This document shows, one piece after another, positions 1 through 8,510 of a stretch of 64,000 nucleotides of DNA. The translations under genes were made by a program, and so were the position numbers. Numbering within the stretch: the first letter of the stretch is position 1; every line of letters starts with the position of its first letter. Source of the DNA: Bacteroidota bacterium (GTDB taxonomy: Bacteria; Bacteroidota; Bacteroidia; Flavobacteriales_D; Sanyastnellaceae); the NCBI GenBank assembly GCA_002746975.1, contig NVXE01000004.1, positions 8,187 through 72,186 of the forward strand, given 5' to 3'. The notes under the pieces were generated by a model. The model did not search any database, was not told the DNA's origin, and worked only from the letters and a program-made list of their open reading frames with translations.

Positions 1-999
1 ATGTCCTGTAACGTCTAAGGCGGTGAGGTCCATGCATATACGTCCGACTGTGTTTGGTCTAAAAGACGAGGAGTTATGAGAGGAAGTGACGAGGACTTCG
101 CCTACGCCGCCGCCTAAGGATCGGGGGTAGCCGTCTGCGTATCCGACGGGAATCCATGCGATGGTTCTTTCGTGAGGGGCGGAGTCTGTGAGGCCGTAGC
201 TGAGTCCTTCGCCGGGGGGGATCGTTCTAACGAGGGAGATGACGGTGCCTAAGGTGACGGCGGGGATGAGGCCCCAGTCGGTATTAGAAAGCTCCGAACC
301 GAAAAGGGCGATGCCCACTCGTACGAGGTCGTAATTTTTATCGGGGAATCGGGAGACGCCTGAAGAATTCAGGGCGTGTGTTTTAAAGCCCGAGAGATGT
401 AGGTGGCCCTTGAACGATTCGCGGAGGGTCGAACATAGGAGGTCGAAATTGTTGAACTGCTGAATCGTGTTAGGATCTTGGTCCGCAGACTCTGCCCCAG
501 CGAGGTGGGTATAGACGGTAGCGATATTGAGGTTTTCGAGCGGAATAAGTAGGCGAACGATTTCGCTAAGATCTCGGGGGTCGAAGCCGAGTCGGTGCAT
601 TCCGGAATCGAAATTGAGATGGATTTGGTCTAAAGCTTCAGGATTCTCCTCCTTCCAGCTTAAATACTTTTTTAAATGCTCAATAGAAATTATGGTCGGC
701 TCAAGCGAGTACTTGTTCAGATCGTCGAAAGTTATGGGAGCGGGGTTCATAACGATAATACGAGTCTTTACGCCCGACTTTCTCAATCTTACCCCTTCAT
801 CTACATAGGCAACAGCGAAAAACTTTACGCCCTCACGTTCTAATAACTTACTTAGAGCGGGAGCGTTAGTGCCGTACCCGAATCCCTTAACGACAGCAAT
901 TACTCCATCGGCACGAACTCTATCTCTAATGACTCTTAAGTTGTGAGCGACCTTTTCTAGGTCGAGGGTGAGGGAGGTTACGTGAAAGGTATCATCCAT
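1..999 (-). CDS. alr: Alanine racemase (3' part beyond window)
   Basis: This enzyme interconverts L- and D-alanine with pyridoxal phosphate in the cytoplasm and supplies D-alanine for peptidoglycan. The reading frame is open from the ATG at 999 to the left edge, so about 333 residues are visible and the C-terminus is missing. The N-terminal PLP-lysine motif reads AVVKGFGYG near residue 45, and the C-terminal domain signature GRICMDLTALD lies near the edge. It starts two bases after the tdk stop codon, so the two are probably co-transcribed. It is a stand-alone racemase at its N-terminus, not the MurF-Alr fusion seen in many Bacteroidota. Identification is firm; the missing end cannot be judged. 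Confidence 0.93.
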   Translation of the reverse strand, partial: MDDTFHVTSLTLDLEKVAHNLRVIRDRVRADGVIAVVKGFGYGTNAPALSKLLEREGVKFFAVAYVDEGVRLRKSGVKTRIIVMNPAPITFDDLNKYSLEPTIISIEHLKKYLSWKEENPEALDQIHLNFDSGMHRLGFDPRDLSEIVRLLIPLENLNIATVYTHLAGAESADQDPNTIQQFNNFDLLCSTLRESFKGHLHLSGFKTHALNSSGVSRFPDKNYDLVRVGIALFGSELSNTDWGLIPAVTLGTVISLVRTIPPGEGLSYGLTDSAPHERTIAWIPVGYADGYPRSLGGGVGEVLVTSSHNSSSFRPNTVGRICMDLTALDVTGH

Positions 1000-1000
1000 T

Positions 1001-1645
1001 TTATTTTGACGATTTAGACTCTTGCTCGTTTTTTGATTCTTCCTCTTGAGAGCGAAACATTACGTAGGCGTGCCTGGCGAGAGGAACGTAGCGGTCTTTT
1101 TCTCCGAGCTCGACGGTGTCCGTTCCGCCGGCGATGCGATGTGAAAAATGGGCGGCTCGCCCTGTTTCGACACAAACGGCGTGGAGTTTCGTTACTTCTT
1201 CTGCGAGAGCTAGAAGTCGAGGCATAGAACCGAACGGTTCGCCCGTGAAATCTAGATCAAGCCCCGCCACGATGACGCGGAGTCCTCGATTTGCGAGTTC
1301 GTTACAAACATCAGGAAGGTCGTCGTCGAAAAACTGCGCCTCGTCAATAGCAACTACGAGAGCGCTTCGGCCATCGACCTCTAGAGAGTTCAAAATCTCC
1401 TTACTTGTAGAAACGACTTTAGAAGGCATCGCGTTTTTATCGTGCGAAACGACTTCATTAATAGCGTACCGGGTATCGGTGGCGGGCTTAATTAGAACGG
1501 TCGGTTGATGAGCGATCATAGCCCTTCGCACCCTCCGTAAAAGCTCTTCTGTTTTCCCAGAAAACATAGGCCCGCAGACCACCTCTAACCGCCCCTCACC
1601 TATAGGCAGGGTAGTTACGTTGTGTATCGAATCAAAATTGTGCAT
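1001..1645 (-). CDS. tdk: Thymidine kinase (type II)
   Basis: It phosphorylates thymidine to dTMP in the salvage pathway. The 214-residue protein has the P-loop GPMFSGKT at residues 25-32 and the DEAQFF motif with the catalytic Glu at 102, as in bacterial/type II kinases. The lasso-domain zinc site is eroded: of the usual two CxxC pairs only Cys158 remains, with Thr161, Ala190 and Ala193 at the other places. Family relatives normally hold a structural zinc there, so this copy probably folds without it. The C-terminal 15 residues are a Glu/Ser/Lys-rich tail. It lies directly upstream of alr, and the ATG is preceded by a TACCTTGC box. Confidence 0.95.
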   Translation of the reverse strand: MHNFDSIHNVTTLPIGEGRLEVVCGPMFSGKTEELLRRVRRAMIAHQPTVLIKPATDTRYAINEVVSHDKNAMPSKVVSTSKEILNSLEVDGRSALVVAIDEAQFFDDDLPDVCNELANRGLRVIVAGLDLDFTGEPFGSMPRLLALAEEVTKLHAVCVETGRAAHFSHRIAGGTDTVELGEKDRYVPLARHAYVMFRSQEEESKNEQESKSSK

Positions 1646-1654
1646 ATCGTGAGG

Positions 1655-1662
1655 GCAAGGTA
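1655..1662 (-). promoter_or_regulatory. Putative -7 box for tdk-alr
   Basis: TACCTTGC reads on the minus strand 9 bases before the tdk ATG and resembles the Bacteroidota -7 element TAnnTTTG. It is back to back with the promoter of the divergent lipoprotein gene. The predicted leader is only about 5 bases. No clear -33 TTG was found. Confidence 0.45.
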
Positions 1663-1683
1663 CGATTAGTTATGATTAGCACG

Positions 1684-1691
1684 TAACTTGC
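1684..1691 (+). promoter_or_regulatory. Putative -7 box, leaderless type, for lipoprotein 1696
   Basis: TAACTTGC starts exactly 12 bases before the ATG at 1696. With the usual distance from a TAnnTTTG-type box to the start point, transcription would begin at or next to the ATG. It belongs to the set of ten similarly spaced boxes in this window. Confidence 0.5.
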
Positions 1692-1695
1692 TAGG

Positions 1696-2103
1696 ATGAA
1701 AAACATCCCTATTTTACTTGTACTAATTCTATCGTTTGCCTCGTGTGTAAAAACTCCTGGTGATGGAGGTAAGGCTTCGATTATAGGTAAGGTGGAGCTC
1801 ATCCGTAGAGTCCAAATCAACAATCCCGCATCTACAGTTGACACGATATCCGCACCAGATTTATCAGTGTACATCATCTATGGCGATCATATTAGTCCTG
1901 ATGATAAAGTAGACACGAACCCCGATGGTGACTTTGCTTTTGAGTGGCTTCGAACGGGCGATTACACTATATACGTTTATTCTGAGGACACAACTTCCAC
2001 CGCCGCCCCCCTACCTAAGGTAGCTTTTGAATTTGACGTAAGCATCATGGATAAATCGGATGTGATAGATATGAATACGCTTTATATTTATGATAAGAAT
2101 TAA
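1696..2103 (+). CDS. Small lipoprotein with a predicted beta-sandwich domain
   Basis: No specific family is recognised. The 135-residue product starts with a short signal peptide ending in the lipobox FASC, so it should be a lipid-anchored envelope protein. After the lipobox the chain (residues 28-130) alternates short hydrophobic strands with DGDFAFEWLRTGDY-like turns. This resembles the carboxypeptidase-regulatory-like or Cna-B-type beta-sandwiches common in Bacteroidota lipoproteins. Its 3' end overlaps the next gene by 14 bases, which argues for translational coupling to the outer-membrane protein that follows. Function is unknown; envelope localisation is the well-supported part. Confidence 0.75.
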   Translation: MKNIPILLVLILSFASCVKTPGDGGKASIIGKVELIRRVQINNPASTVDTISAPDLSVYIIYGDHISPDDKVDTNPDGDFAFEWLRTGDYTIYVYSEDTTSTAAPLPKVAFEFDVSIMDKSDVIDMNTLYIYDKN

Positions 2104-2818
2104 ACCAAATCGTTCACTTTTTATACTCCCCCTCGTTCTTTCTCTTATTTTAGGTATAGTATCTAAGACTAGTTTAGGGCAGTGGAGTGATTATGGGGTT
2201 TGGTCTAGTGTGTCATGCTCACAAAACTTATCTGACGACCTCAGCTATAGCGCGAGCGCAGCAACGAGGGTGGGGTACGACTTTACACGAGTCGAATCTG
2301 TATTTTCGAACGTCTCGATTTCGAGGAAACTCACGCCGATAGCGAAAGGCCTCAAGCTCGACGCCTCAATTCGATTAGGGATGTCAAAAACGAGCACCTA
2401 TTTATGGCAACCCATTCGCAGGCTTTCCGCTTCAATCAAATGGAAGTTCGACCTCTCCGAAAATATGACGTTCTCATCCCGAGTTCGATACCAAACAGCT
2501 TCGAAAGGCCTCCTCGCTACCCCAGCATCCCACCATTTACGCTCCGCCGCCCGCTTTAAGACTGGACTTACCTACTCTGTTTCGAAAAAACTTCGACTCG
2601 GACTCTACACCGAGTTCTTCTCTCGCCCACAGAATCTAGGTTGGTATTACAGCGACCATCGAATGAAGTTAGTAGTTAACGTGAAAACGGCAAAACGACG
2701 TTGGGCTTCGTTCGGTTACCAGGTCGAGCAGCAAAAAAATACGCCCGACCCATGGACGGAACATAGGATAATTTGCGGGTTTGACCTTGAAATGAAGCAA
2801 AGGAAAGCGGAAAAGTAA
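2090..2818 (+). CDS. DUF2490-like outer-membrane beta-barrel protein
   Basis: The 242-residue protein has a signal peptide (hydrophobic residues 10-28, probable cleavage after SLGQ). The rest is amphipathic strands with alternating aromatic residues, ending in a strand containing EHRIICGFDLEM. The pattern of a Trp-rich first strand and many strand-turn repeats fits the DUF2490 family of Bacteroidota outer-membrane proteins, whose function is unknown. The start overlaps the preceding lipoprotein by 14 bases in another frame, suggesting that the two act together at the outer membrane. Assignment to DUF2490 is by pattern only; another small porin-like family is possible. Confidence 0.65.
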   Translation: MIRIKPNRSLFILPLVLSLILGIVSKTSLGQWSDYGVWSSVSCSQNLSDDLSYSASAATRVGYDFTRVESVFSNVSISRKLTPIAKGLKLDASIRLGMSKTSTYLWQPIRRLSASIKWKFDLSENMTFSSRVRYQTASKGLLATPASHHLRSAARFKTGLTYSVSKKLRLGLYTEFFSRPQNLGWYYSDHRMKLVVNVKTAKRRWASFGYQVEQQKNTPDPWTEHRIICGFDLEMKQRKAEK

Positions 2819-2837
2819 AATTGTTCACTTAAAACGC

Positions 2838-2867
2838 TTGGTTATCCACATTGTTCGCTATCTTTGC
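2838..2867 (+). promoter_or_regulatory. Promoter of rplM-rpsI
   Basis: A TTG at 2838-2840, an 18-base spacer and TATCTTTG at 2859-2866 match the Bacteroidota consensus TTG-N19-TAnnTTTG closely. Transcription should begin near 2871, leaving about a 40-base leader before the GTG at 2911. The box lies inside the longest open frame of rplM, so an earlier start at 2851 is excluded. Confidence 0.8.
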
Positions 2868-2910
2868 ACCCCTAAATTTTGGGGAATTTCGAACGCGCAA
2901 CACATTAGCT

Positions 2911-3360
2911 GTGGATACTTTAAGTTACAAAACAATCTCCGCGAACAAGGAGAACGCCGATAAAAAATGGCTATTAGTCGATGCTGAAGGGCAGACTTTA
3001 GGTCGTATTGCCTCAGAAGTGGCTAAGCTTCTTCGCGGCAAGCACAAGCCGAATTTTACACCTCACGCTGACTGCGGAGACTACGTTGTAGTCATTAATG
3101 CAGAGAAGATTACCCTTTCGGGTAAGAAGTGGGATCAGAAGTTATACATGCGTTACACTGGTTATCCTGGTGGACAACGTACACGTACAGCTGCTGAAGT
3201 AATGGCACGTAAGCCGTTTGCGATGATGGAAGAAGCTGTTAGAGGCATGCTTCCTAAGAACACTTTAGGTCGCGCACTTTTCCGCAACATGCATGTATAT
3301 GTTGGGGCAAACCACAAGCACGAGGCTCAACAGCCTAGGACTATCACTTTCAACGATTAA
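2911..3360 (+). CDS. rplM: 50S ribosomal protein L13 (uL13)
   Basis: This is an early-assembly protein of the large ribosomal subunit. The 149-residue product begins with GTG (VDTLSYKTISANK), the N-terminus typical of Bacteroidota L13. It carries the family motifs GQTLGRIASEVAKLLRGKHK near residues 27-46 and LYMRYTGYPGG near residue 80. A longer frame from TTG at 2851 was not chosen because the promoter lies within it. rpsI follows after 8 bases, the arrangement found in nearly all bacteria. Confidence 0.97.
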   Translation: MDTLSYKTISANKENADKKWLLVDAEGQTLGRIASEVAKLLRGKHKPNFTPHADCGDYVVVINAEKITLSGKKWDQKLYMRYTGYPGGQRTRTAAEVMARKPFAMMEEAVRGMLPKNTLGRALFRNMHVYVGANHKHEAQQPRTITFND

Positions 3361-3368
3361 GCTGAAGC

Positions 3369-3755
3369 ATGGACGTTATAAACACATCAGGCCGTCGTAA
3401 GGACGCAGTAGCTCGCCTCTACCTATCTGAAGGAAAAGGTGAATTCACAATTAACAAGCGTGACTACAAAGAATACTTCCCTACAGGAACTCTTCAATAC
3501 AAGATTAACCAACCTTTCGAGTTGACTGAAACTACAGGTCAATACGATGTTAAGGTTAATGTATCTGGAGGAGGAATCACTGGACAAGCGGAAGCAGTTC
3601 GTTTGGCTATTTCTAAAGCTCTTATCGAGATTGATCCAGAGTACAAGCCTTGTTTAAAAGCTGAAGGTTTGACTACTCGTGATCCTCGTATGGTTGAGCG
3701 TAAGAAGTTTGGTCAGAAGAAAGCCCGTAAGAAAGAACAATTCTCTAAGCGTTAA
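3369..3755 (+). CDS. rpsI: 30S ribosomal protein S9 (uS9)
   Basis: S9 sits in the head of the small subunit, with its basic tail reaching the P-site tRNA. The 128-residue protein begins MDVINTSGRRKDAVARLYL and ends in the lysine/arginine-rich tail KKARKKEQFSKR with the conserved terminal SKR. Length and motifs are normal. It shares the rplM promoter. The 116-base gap after it separates the rplM-rpsI and rpsB-tsf pairs. Confidence 0.98.
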   Translation: MDVINTSGRRKDAVARLYLSEGKGEFTINKRDYKEYFPTGTLQYKINQPFELTETTGQYDVKVNVSGGGITGQAEAVRLAISKALIEIDPEYKPCLKAEGLTTRDPRMVERKKFGQKKARKKEQFSKR

Positions 3756-3871
3756 TGGCAATTGCCTTTATCGTATATATTTTTTAATAAATCGTTTAGC
3801 ATCCAAATTCTTTAGACTCGTTGAAAATCAACGGCTACTTTAGAATTGTTTAAACCAGGAAAGTAAACCCT
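3756..3871 (+). promoter_or_regulatory. rpsB leader region with small hairpin
   Basis: This AT-rich gap follows rpsI. It starts with a 10-base palindrome GGCAATTGCC just after the rpsI stop and holds a perfect hairpin CGTTGA-AAA-TCAACG at 3819-3833, 39 bases before the rpsB ATG. Many bacteria regulate rpsB-tsf through an S2-binding leader, so this hairpin is a candidate. I did not recognise a known leader family and saw no convincing -7 box. Confidence 0.4.
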
Positions 3872-4786
3872 ATGGCTCGTACAACATTTGAGCAACTGCT
3901 CGACGCCGGATCACATTTCGGCCACCTAAAGCGTAAGTGGAACCCACACATGGCGCCTTACATCTTCACTGAGAAGAAAGGAATTCACATTATTGATTTG
4001 CACAAGAGTATCGTTAAAATTGACGAGTCTGCTGCTGCAATGAAGCAAATCGCTAAAAGCGGAAAGAAAATCCTTTTTGTTTCTACTAAGAAACAAGGAA
4101 AAGATATCGTTGCTGCACATGCGAAAGCTGTCGGAATGCCATACGTAACTGAGCGTTGGTCAGGAGGTATGCTTACGAACTTCGGTACTATTCGTAAAGC
4201 GATTCGTAAGATGACCCAAATCGATAAGATGGGCGCAGATGGAACACTTGCTATTCTTTCAAAGCGTGAGCGTCTGCAGGTTAGTCGTCAACGTGAGAAA
4301 TTAGACAAAGTTTTAGGTTCTATTGTTGATATGACTCGTCTCCCAGCAGCGATTTTTATTGTTGATGTGAGAAAAGAGCACATCGCTCTTGCTGAAGCAA
4401 AAAAACTTAAAATTCCTGTATTTGCTATTGTAGATACAAATAGCGATCCTCGTGGAGTTGATTTCATCATCCCTGCTAACGATGACGCTACAAAGTCTAT
4501 CGATTTAATTACTCGTACTCTTGCTGAGGCAGTTGCTGAAGGCTTGAACGAGCGTAAAGCTGATAAGGCTGAGTCTGATGCAAAAGCACAGCTCCGTGAG
4601 GATGCAAAAGTTGCTGCGAAAGCAGAGGCTGAAGCAAAGGCAAAGGAGGAGGCTGCAGCAGCAACGACTGCTGACGACGCTGCAACTCCAGCAAAAGAAG
4701 GAGAGGAAAAGCCTAAGAGAGCTCGTAAGAAAGTTACTAAGGTTGAAGCGAAGGCTGACGCTAAGGCTGAGGAGAAGAAAGATTAA
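3872..4786 (+). CDS. rpsB: 30S ribosomal protein S2 (uS2) with long acidic/basic tail
   Basis: S2 binds late to the small subunit with S1. The 304-residue protein has the family core in residues 1-230 (FEQLLDAGSHFGHLKRKWNP at the start, RWSGGMLTNFGTIRKAI near 95, DTNSDPRGVDFIIPANDDA near 190). A low-complexity extension of about 70 residues, rich in Ala, Glu and Lys and ending AEEKKD, follows. Ordinary S2 proteins are about 230-260 residues; such tails are common in Flavobacteriia. The ATG at 3872 gives the normal N-terminus. tsf follows after 33 bases. Confidence 0.97.
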   Translation: MARTTFEQLLDAGSHFGHLKRKWNPHMAPYIFTEKKGIHIIDLHKSIVKIDESAAAMKQIAKSGKKILFVSTKKQGKDIVAAHAKAVGMPYVTERWSGGMLTNFGTIRKAIRKMTQIDKMGADGTLAILSKRERLQVSRQREKLDKVLGSIVDMTRLPAAIFIVDVRKEHIALAEAKKLKIPVFAIVDTNSDPRGVDFIIPANDDATKSIDLITRTLAEAVAEGLNERKADKAESDAKAQLREDAKVAAKAEAEAKAKEEAAAATTADDAATPAKEGEEKPKRARKKVTKVEAKADAKAEEKKD

Positions 4787-4819
4787 TTACGCATTACCCC
4801 CACTTTTACAGATAATATC

Positions 4820-5647
4820 ATGAGCATTACTGCTGCTGAAGTAAAAGCGCTTAGAACACAAACTGGCGCAGGCATGATGGATTGCAAAAAAGCTCTCCAG
4901 GAAGCCGAAGGAAATATGGAAAAAGCTGTCGAGATTCTTCGTTTGAAGGGTCAGAAAGTTGCTGCTAAGCGTAGCGACCGTGAGGCAAGCGAAGGAGTAA
5001 TTCTGTCTGGCGTTAATACTGACGGAACTACTGGAATTGTGATGTCTTTAAACTGTGAAACGGATTTCGTTGCTCAGAATGCGGACTTCATTTCTGTAGC
5101 CCAAACCCTTCTCGATCTAGCTATCTCTGATGGTTGCGAGACTAAAGAAGACTTACTAGCTAAGACCTACCCTGGTTCAGACCAAACGGTTGCCGATAAG
5201 ATTATCGAAGAAACAGGAAAAATAGGAGAAAGACTCGAAATAGGTGGTTTTTCAATCGCTAAAGGAGAGACCGTATCAGCTTACATCCACCCGGGAAATA
5301 GACTTGCTACTATAGTAGGTTTTAACGGATCTGTAGAATCTAGTATAGGTCGTGATGTCGCTATGCAAGCAGCAGCTATGGCACCTGTTGCTGTAGATGA
5401 GTCACAAATCCCAGAGGATTTGATCGCAAAAGAAAAAGAGATAGGAAAAGAATTAGCTATTCAAGAGGGTAAGCCTGCTGAGTTAGCTGAGAAAATTTCT
5501 ATGGGACGTCTTAACAAATGGTATAAAGAGGTTACTTTAGTTAACCAGCCATTCATTAAAGACAATAAGCAAACTGTTGCACAGTACGTTGCATCAACCT
5601 GCCCAGGTGCTTCAGTAGTAAGCTTTAGCCGCCTTGCTCTAGCTTAG
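4820..5647 (+). CDS. tsf: Translation elongation factor Ts
   Basis: EF-Ts is the guanine-nucleotide exchange factor that recycles EF-Tu. The 275-residue product shows the UBA-like N-terminus VKALRTQTGAGMMDCKKAL (residues 8-26), the core motif SLNCETDFVAQNADF near 75, and the C-terminal LVNQPFIKD and TVAQYV segments. Length is normal. It forms the classic rpsB-tsf unit and is closed by a strong terminator that starts 26 bases past the stop. Confidence 0.98.
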   Translation: MSITAAEVKALRTQTGAGMMDCKKALQEAEGNMEKAVEILRLKGQKVAAKRSDREASEGVILSGVNTDGTTGIVMSLNCETDFVAQNADFISVAQTLLDLAISDGCETKEDLLAKTYPGSDQTVADKIIEETGKIGERLEIGGFSIAKGETVSAYIHPGNRLATIVGFNGSVESSIGRDVAMQAAAMAPVAVDESQIPEDLIAKEKEIGKELAIQEGKPAELAEKISMGRLNKWYKEVTLVNQPFIKDNKQTVAQYVASTCPGASVVSFSRLALA

Positions 5648-5664
5648 ACGACCTGAGAATATAA

Positions 5665-6432
<768 letters not shown>

Positions 6433-6442
6433 TAAGATAGAT

Positions 6443-7006
6443 ATGCAAGAAGCAGTTGATATGGCTCTAGAAGAGGCAAAAGACCAAATGGAAAAGGCTA
6501 TGGAGCGCCTTAAAAGCGAACTTAAAAAAGTAAGAGCAGGAAAGGCACATCCTTCTATGCTCGAAAGCGTTAAAATCGATTATTACGGTACGATGACGCC
6601 TATCAGCCAGGTAGCAAACGTCAATAGTACAGATGCTCGAACGTTAGTAGTTCAACCATGGGAGAAAGGTATGCTCGAACCTATTTCGACGGGAATAATA
6701 AACTCGAATTTGGGCTTAAACCCTATGAATAATGGGGAAGTTCTGATCATCAATGTTCCACCACTGACTGAAGAAAGGCGAATTGAACTATCGAAGCGCG
6801 CAAGAAGTGAGGGCGAATCTGCTAGAGTTTCCATTCGAAATGCGAGGAAAGACGCGAATGATTTGCTTAAGTCAGCAAAAGATGAGGGCTTGAGCGAGGA
6901 TATGCTTAAAACGGGTGAGGCGAAGGTGCAAGAGTTGACGAATGCTTATACCCAAAAGGTTGAGGACACTCTTGCTGCGAAGGAGGTAGATATTATGACG
7001 ATATAA
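6443..7006 (+). CDS. frr: Ribosome recycling factor
   Basis: With EF-G it splits the post-termination ribosome. The 187-residue product has the typical long helices and the motifs LKSELKKVRAGKAHPSMLE near residues 23-41 and LTEERRIELSKRARSEGE near 112-129. Length matches the family (about 185). It is downstream of pyrH as in many bacteria and converges with dxr 15 bases later. Confidence 0.97.
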   Translation: MQEAVDMALEEAKDQMEKAMERLKSELKKVRAGKAHPSMLESVKIDYYGTMTPISQVANVNSTDARTLVVQPWEKGMLEPISTGIINSNLGLNPMNNGEVLIINVPPLTEERRIELSKRARSEGESARVSIRNARKDANDLLKSAKDEGLSEDMLKTGEAKVQELTNAYTQKVEDTLAAKEVDIMTI

Positions 7007-7021
7007 GTTAGAACTTGTTAT

Positions 7022-8182
7022 CTAGAACTCGTTAGCTAGTGCTCTGGCTTCGGCATCTGAAGCGAGGAGAGACTTTAGGTCGGGCGCAGATTGGAAGGAG
7101 ACTCGTGAGAGAGCGTGCTCTACAACGTCAGGAAGTTGAGCAAAAGCAATTTCGTCATTTAAGAATCGAGCTACAGCAATTTCGTTTGCCGCGTTGAGAA
7201 CGGCAGGTGCGTTTCCTTCTTTTGCAAGAGCGTCAAAGGCTAGTCCTAGATTTCGGAACGCCTTAAAGTCGGGTGCCTCAAAGGTTAATGATGGATAGTC
7301 TAAGAAATTGAATCTTGGAAAAGTATTTGAAAGTCGGCGAGGGTATGTGAGGGCGTATTGTATGGGTAGTTTCATGTCGGGAAGCCCCATTTGTGCTTTC
7401 ATAGAACCGTCTTCGAACTGAGCGATGCTGTGAATAATAGACTGTGGATGGACGATAATGTCTATGGCTTCGGGTTTGAGGTCGAAAAGCCATTTCGCTT
7501 CGATTACTTCAAGGCCCTTGTTCATCATCGAGGCAGAGTCGATGGTTATTTTAGCTCCCATATCCCAGTTCGGATGTTTGAGAGCTTGAGCTTTTGTTAC
7601 AGAAGCGAGCATATCCGAACTATATCCTCGAAAAGGTCCGCCAGATGCTGTAAGAATGATTTTCTCAAGGTCATTGTGGAATTCGCCAGCTAGACATTGG
7701 TAAATGGCGCTGTGCTCAGAATCTACGGGGTGAATATCTACTCCCGCTTTACGAGCTTCCGAAGTTACGAGCTCACCAGCGACGACCATGGTTTCCTTGT
7801 TCGCTAGTGCTATATGTTTTCCAGCTCGAATAGCGCTTAGGGTAGGGCGAAGTCCCGCTGCGCCTACTAAAGCAGTGAGAACCATGTCTATCCCTTCCAT
7901 CTCTACAATCTGAATCAATGATTCATCTCCAGCGTAAACTTTAATACCCTCGTCAAATAGAGCGTCGAAAACCTTATCGCGGAGAGAGGGGTCGGCAATA
8001 ACTACTGCGTTTGGCTTAAACTCTAAAGCCTGCTTTATTAATAGGTCTGCGTTGCGCCCTGCAGAAAGAACTTCTACGTGAAGGAAATCGGATTGTTCGC
8101 GAATTACATCTAAAGCTTGGGTGCCTATTGATCCTGTCGATCCGAGAATTGCAATTCCTCTTGTGGGGGTATCGGAGCTCAT
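7022..8182 (-). CDS. dxr: 1-deoxy-D-xylulose 5-phosphate reductoisomerase
   Basis: It converts DXP to MEP with NADPH, the committed step of the non-mevalonate isoprenoid pathway. The 386-residue protein has the NADPH-binding GSTGSIGTQALDVI at residues 14-27, the ALANKETMVVAGE motif near 125, the metal/substrate site VDSEHSAIYQCL near 153, and SASMMNKGLEVIEAKWLF near 216. Length is normal. It is the last gene of the minus-strand set lysS-DUF59-dxr, starting 7 bases after the DUF59 stop. Confidence 0.97.
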   Translation of the reverse strand: MSSDTPTRGIAILGSTGSIGTQALDVIREQSDFLHVEVLSAGRNADLLIKQALEFKPNAVVIADPSLRDKVFDALFDEGIKVYAGDESLIQIVEMEGIDMVLTALVGAAGLRPTLSAIRAGKHIALANKETMVVAGELVTSEARKAGVDIHPVDSEHSAIYQCLAGEFHNDLEKIILTASGGPFRGYSSDMLASVTKAQALKHPNWDMGAKITIDSASMMNKGLEVIEAKWLFDLKPEAIDIIVHPQSIIHSIAQFEDGSMKAQMGLPDMKLPIQYALTYPRRLSNTFPRFNFLDYPSLTFEAPDFKAFRNLGLAFDALAKEGNAPAVLNAANEIAVARFLNDEIAFAQLPDVVEHALSRVSFQSAPDLKSLLASDAEARALANEF

Positions 8183-8189
8183 TTATTTT

Positions 8190-8498
8190 TTATAGAAATC
8201 CGCACTCAAGCTTCGCTTCTTCACTCATCATGTCCTGTGTCCAAGGAGGGTCGAAAACGATTTCTACCTTAGCTCCTGTCACACCATCCATTGCAGAAAC
8301 CTTGTCCTCCACATCTCGAGGCATGCTTTCTGCTACAGGACAATTCGGAGAGGTAAGAGTCATATCGATGTTTACCATCCCGTCATCTGAAACCTTAACC
8401 TCGTAAATAAGTCCTAGTTCGTAGATATCTACGGGAATTTCAGGATCGAAAATAGTCTTTAGGGTTTCTATAATTTTATCTGTAGTAGGAATAGCCAT
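8190..8498 (-). CDS. DUF59/MIP18-family Fe-S assembly factor (SufT-like)
   Basis: The 102-residue single-domain protein matches the MIP18/DUF59 family, whose members help mature Fe-S proteins. Visible motifs are IFDPEIPVDIYELGLIY near residues 16-32, the conserved SPNCPVAE with Cys near position 53, and VVFDPPW-like EIVFDPPWT near 80. It lies between lysS and dxr with 12- and 7-base gaps, so it is probably co-transcribed. The suf operon and nfu elsewhere in the window give it a pathway context. Some relatives act in phenylacetate oxidation (PaaD), but no such genes are near. Confidence 0.85.
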   Translation of the reverse strand: MAIPTTDKIIETLKTIFDPEIPVDIYELGLIYEVKVSDDGMVNIDMTLTSPNCPVAESMPRDVEDKVSAMDGVTGAKVEIVFDPPWTQDMMSEEAKLECGFL

Positions 8499-8510
8499 CG
8501 TATAAATTTC

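Noticed and set aside
1116-1508. A 130-residue open frame antisense to tdk
   Set aside because: tdk is a clear conserved gene on the other strand; the antisense product has no recognisable family or promoter.
2851-2910. A 20-codon N-terminal extension of rplM starting at TTG
   Set aside because: The stretch contains the TATCTTTG promoter box and does not match the L13 N-terminus; GTG 2911 does.
4509-4823. Open frames on both strands over the rpsB tail, rich in Gln/Leu or Arg/Lys/Leu
   Set aside because: They are frame shadows of the low-complexity Ala/Glu/Lys tail and have no independent support.
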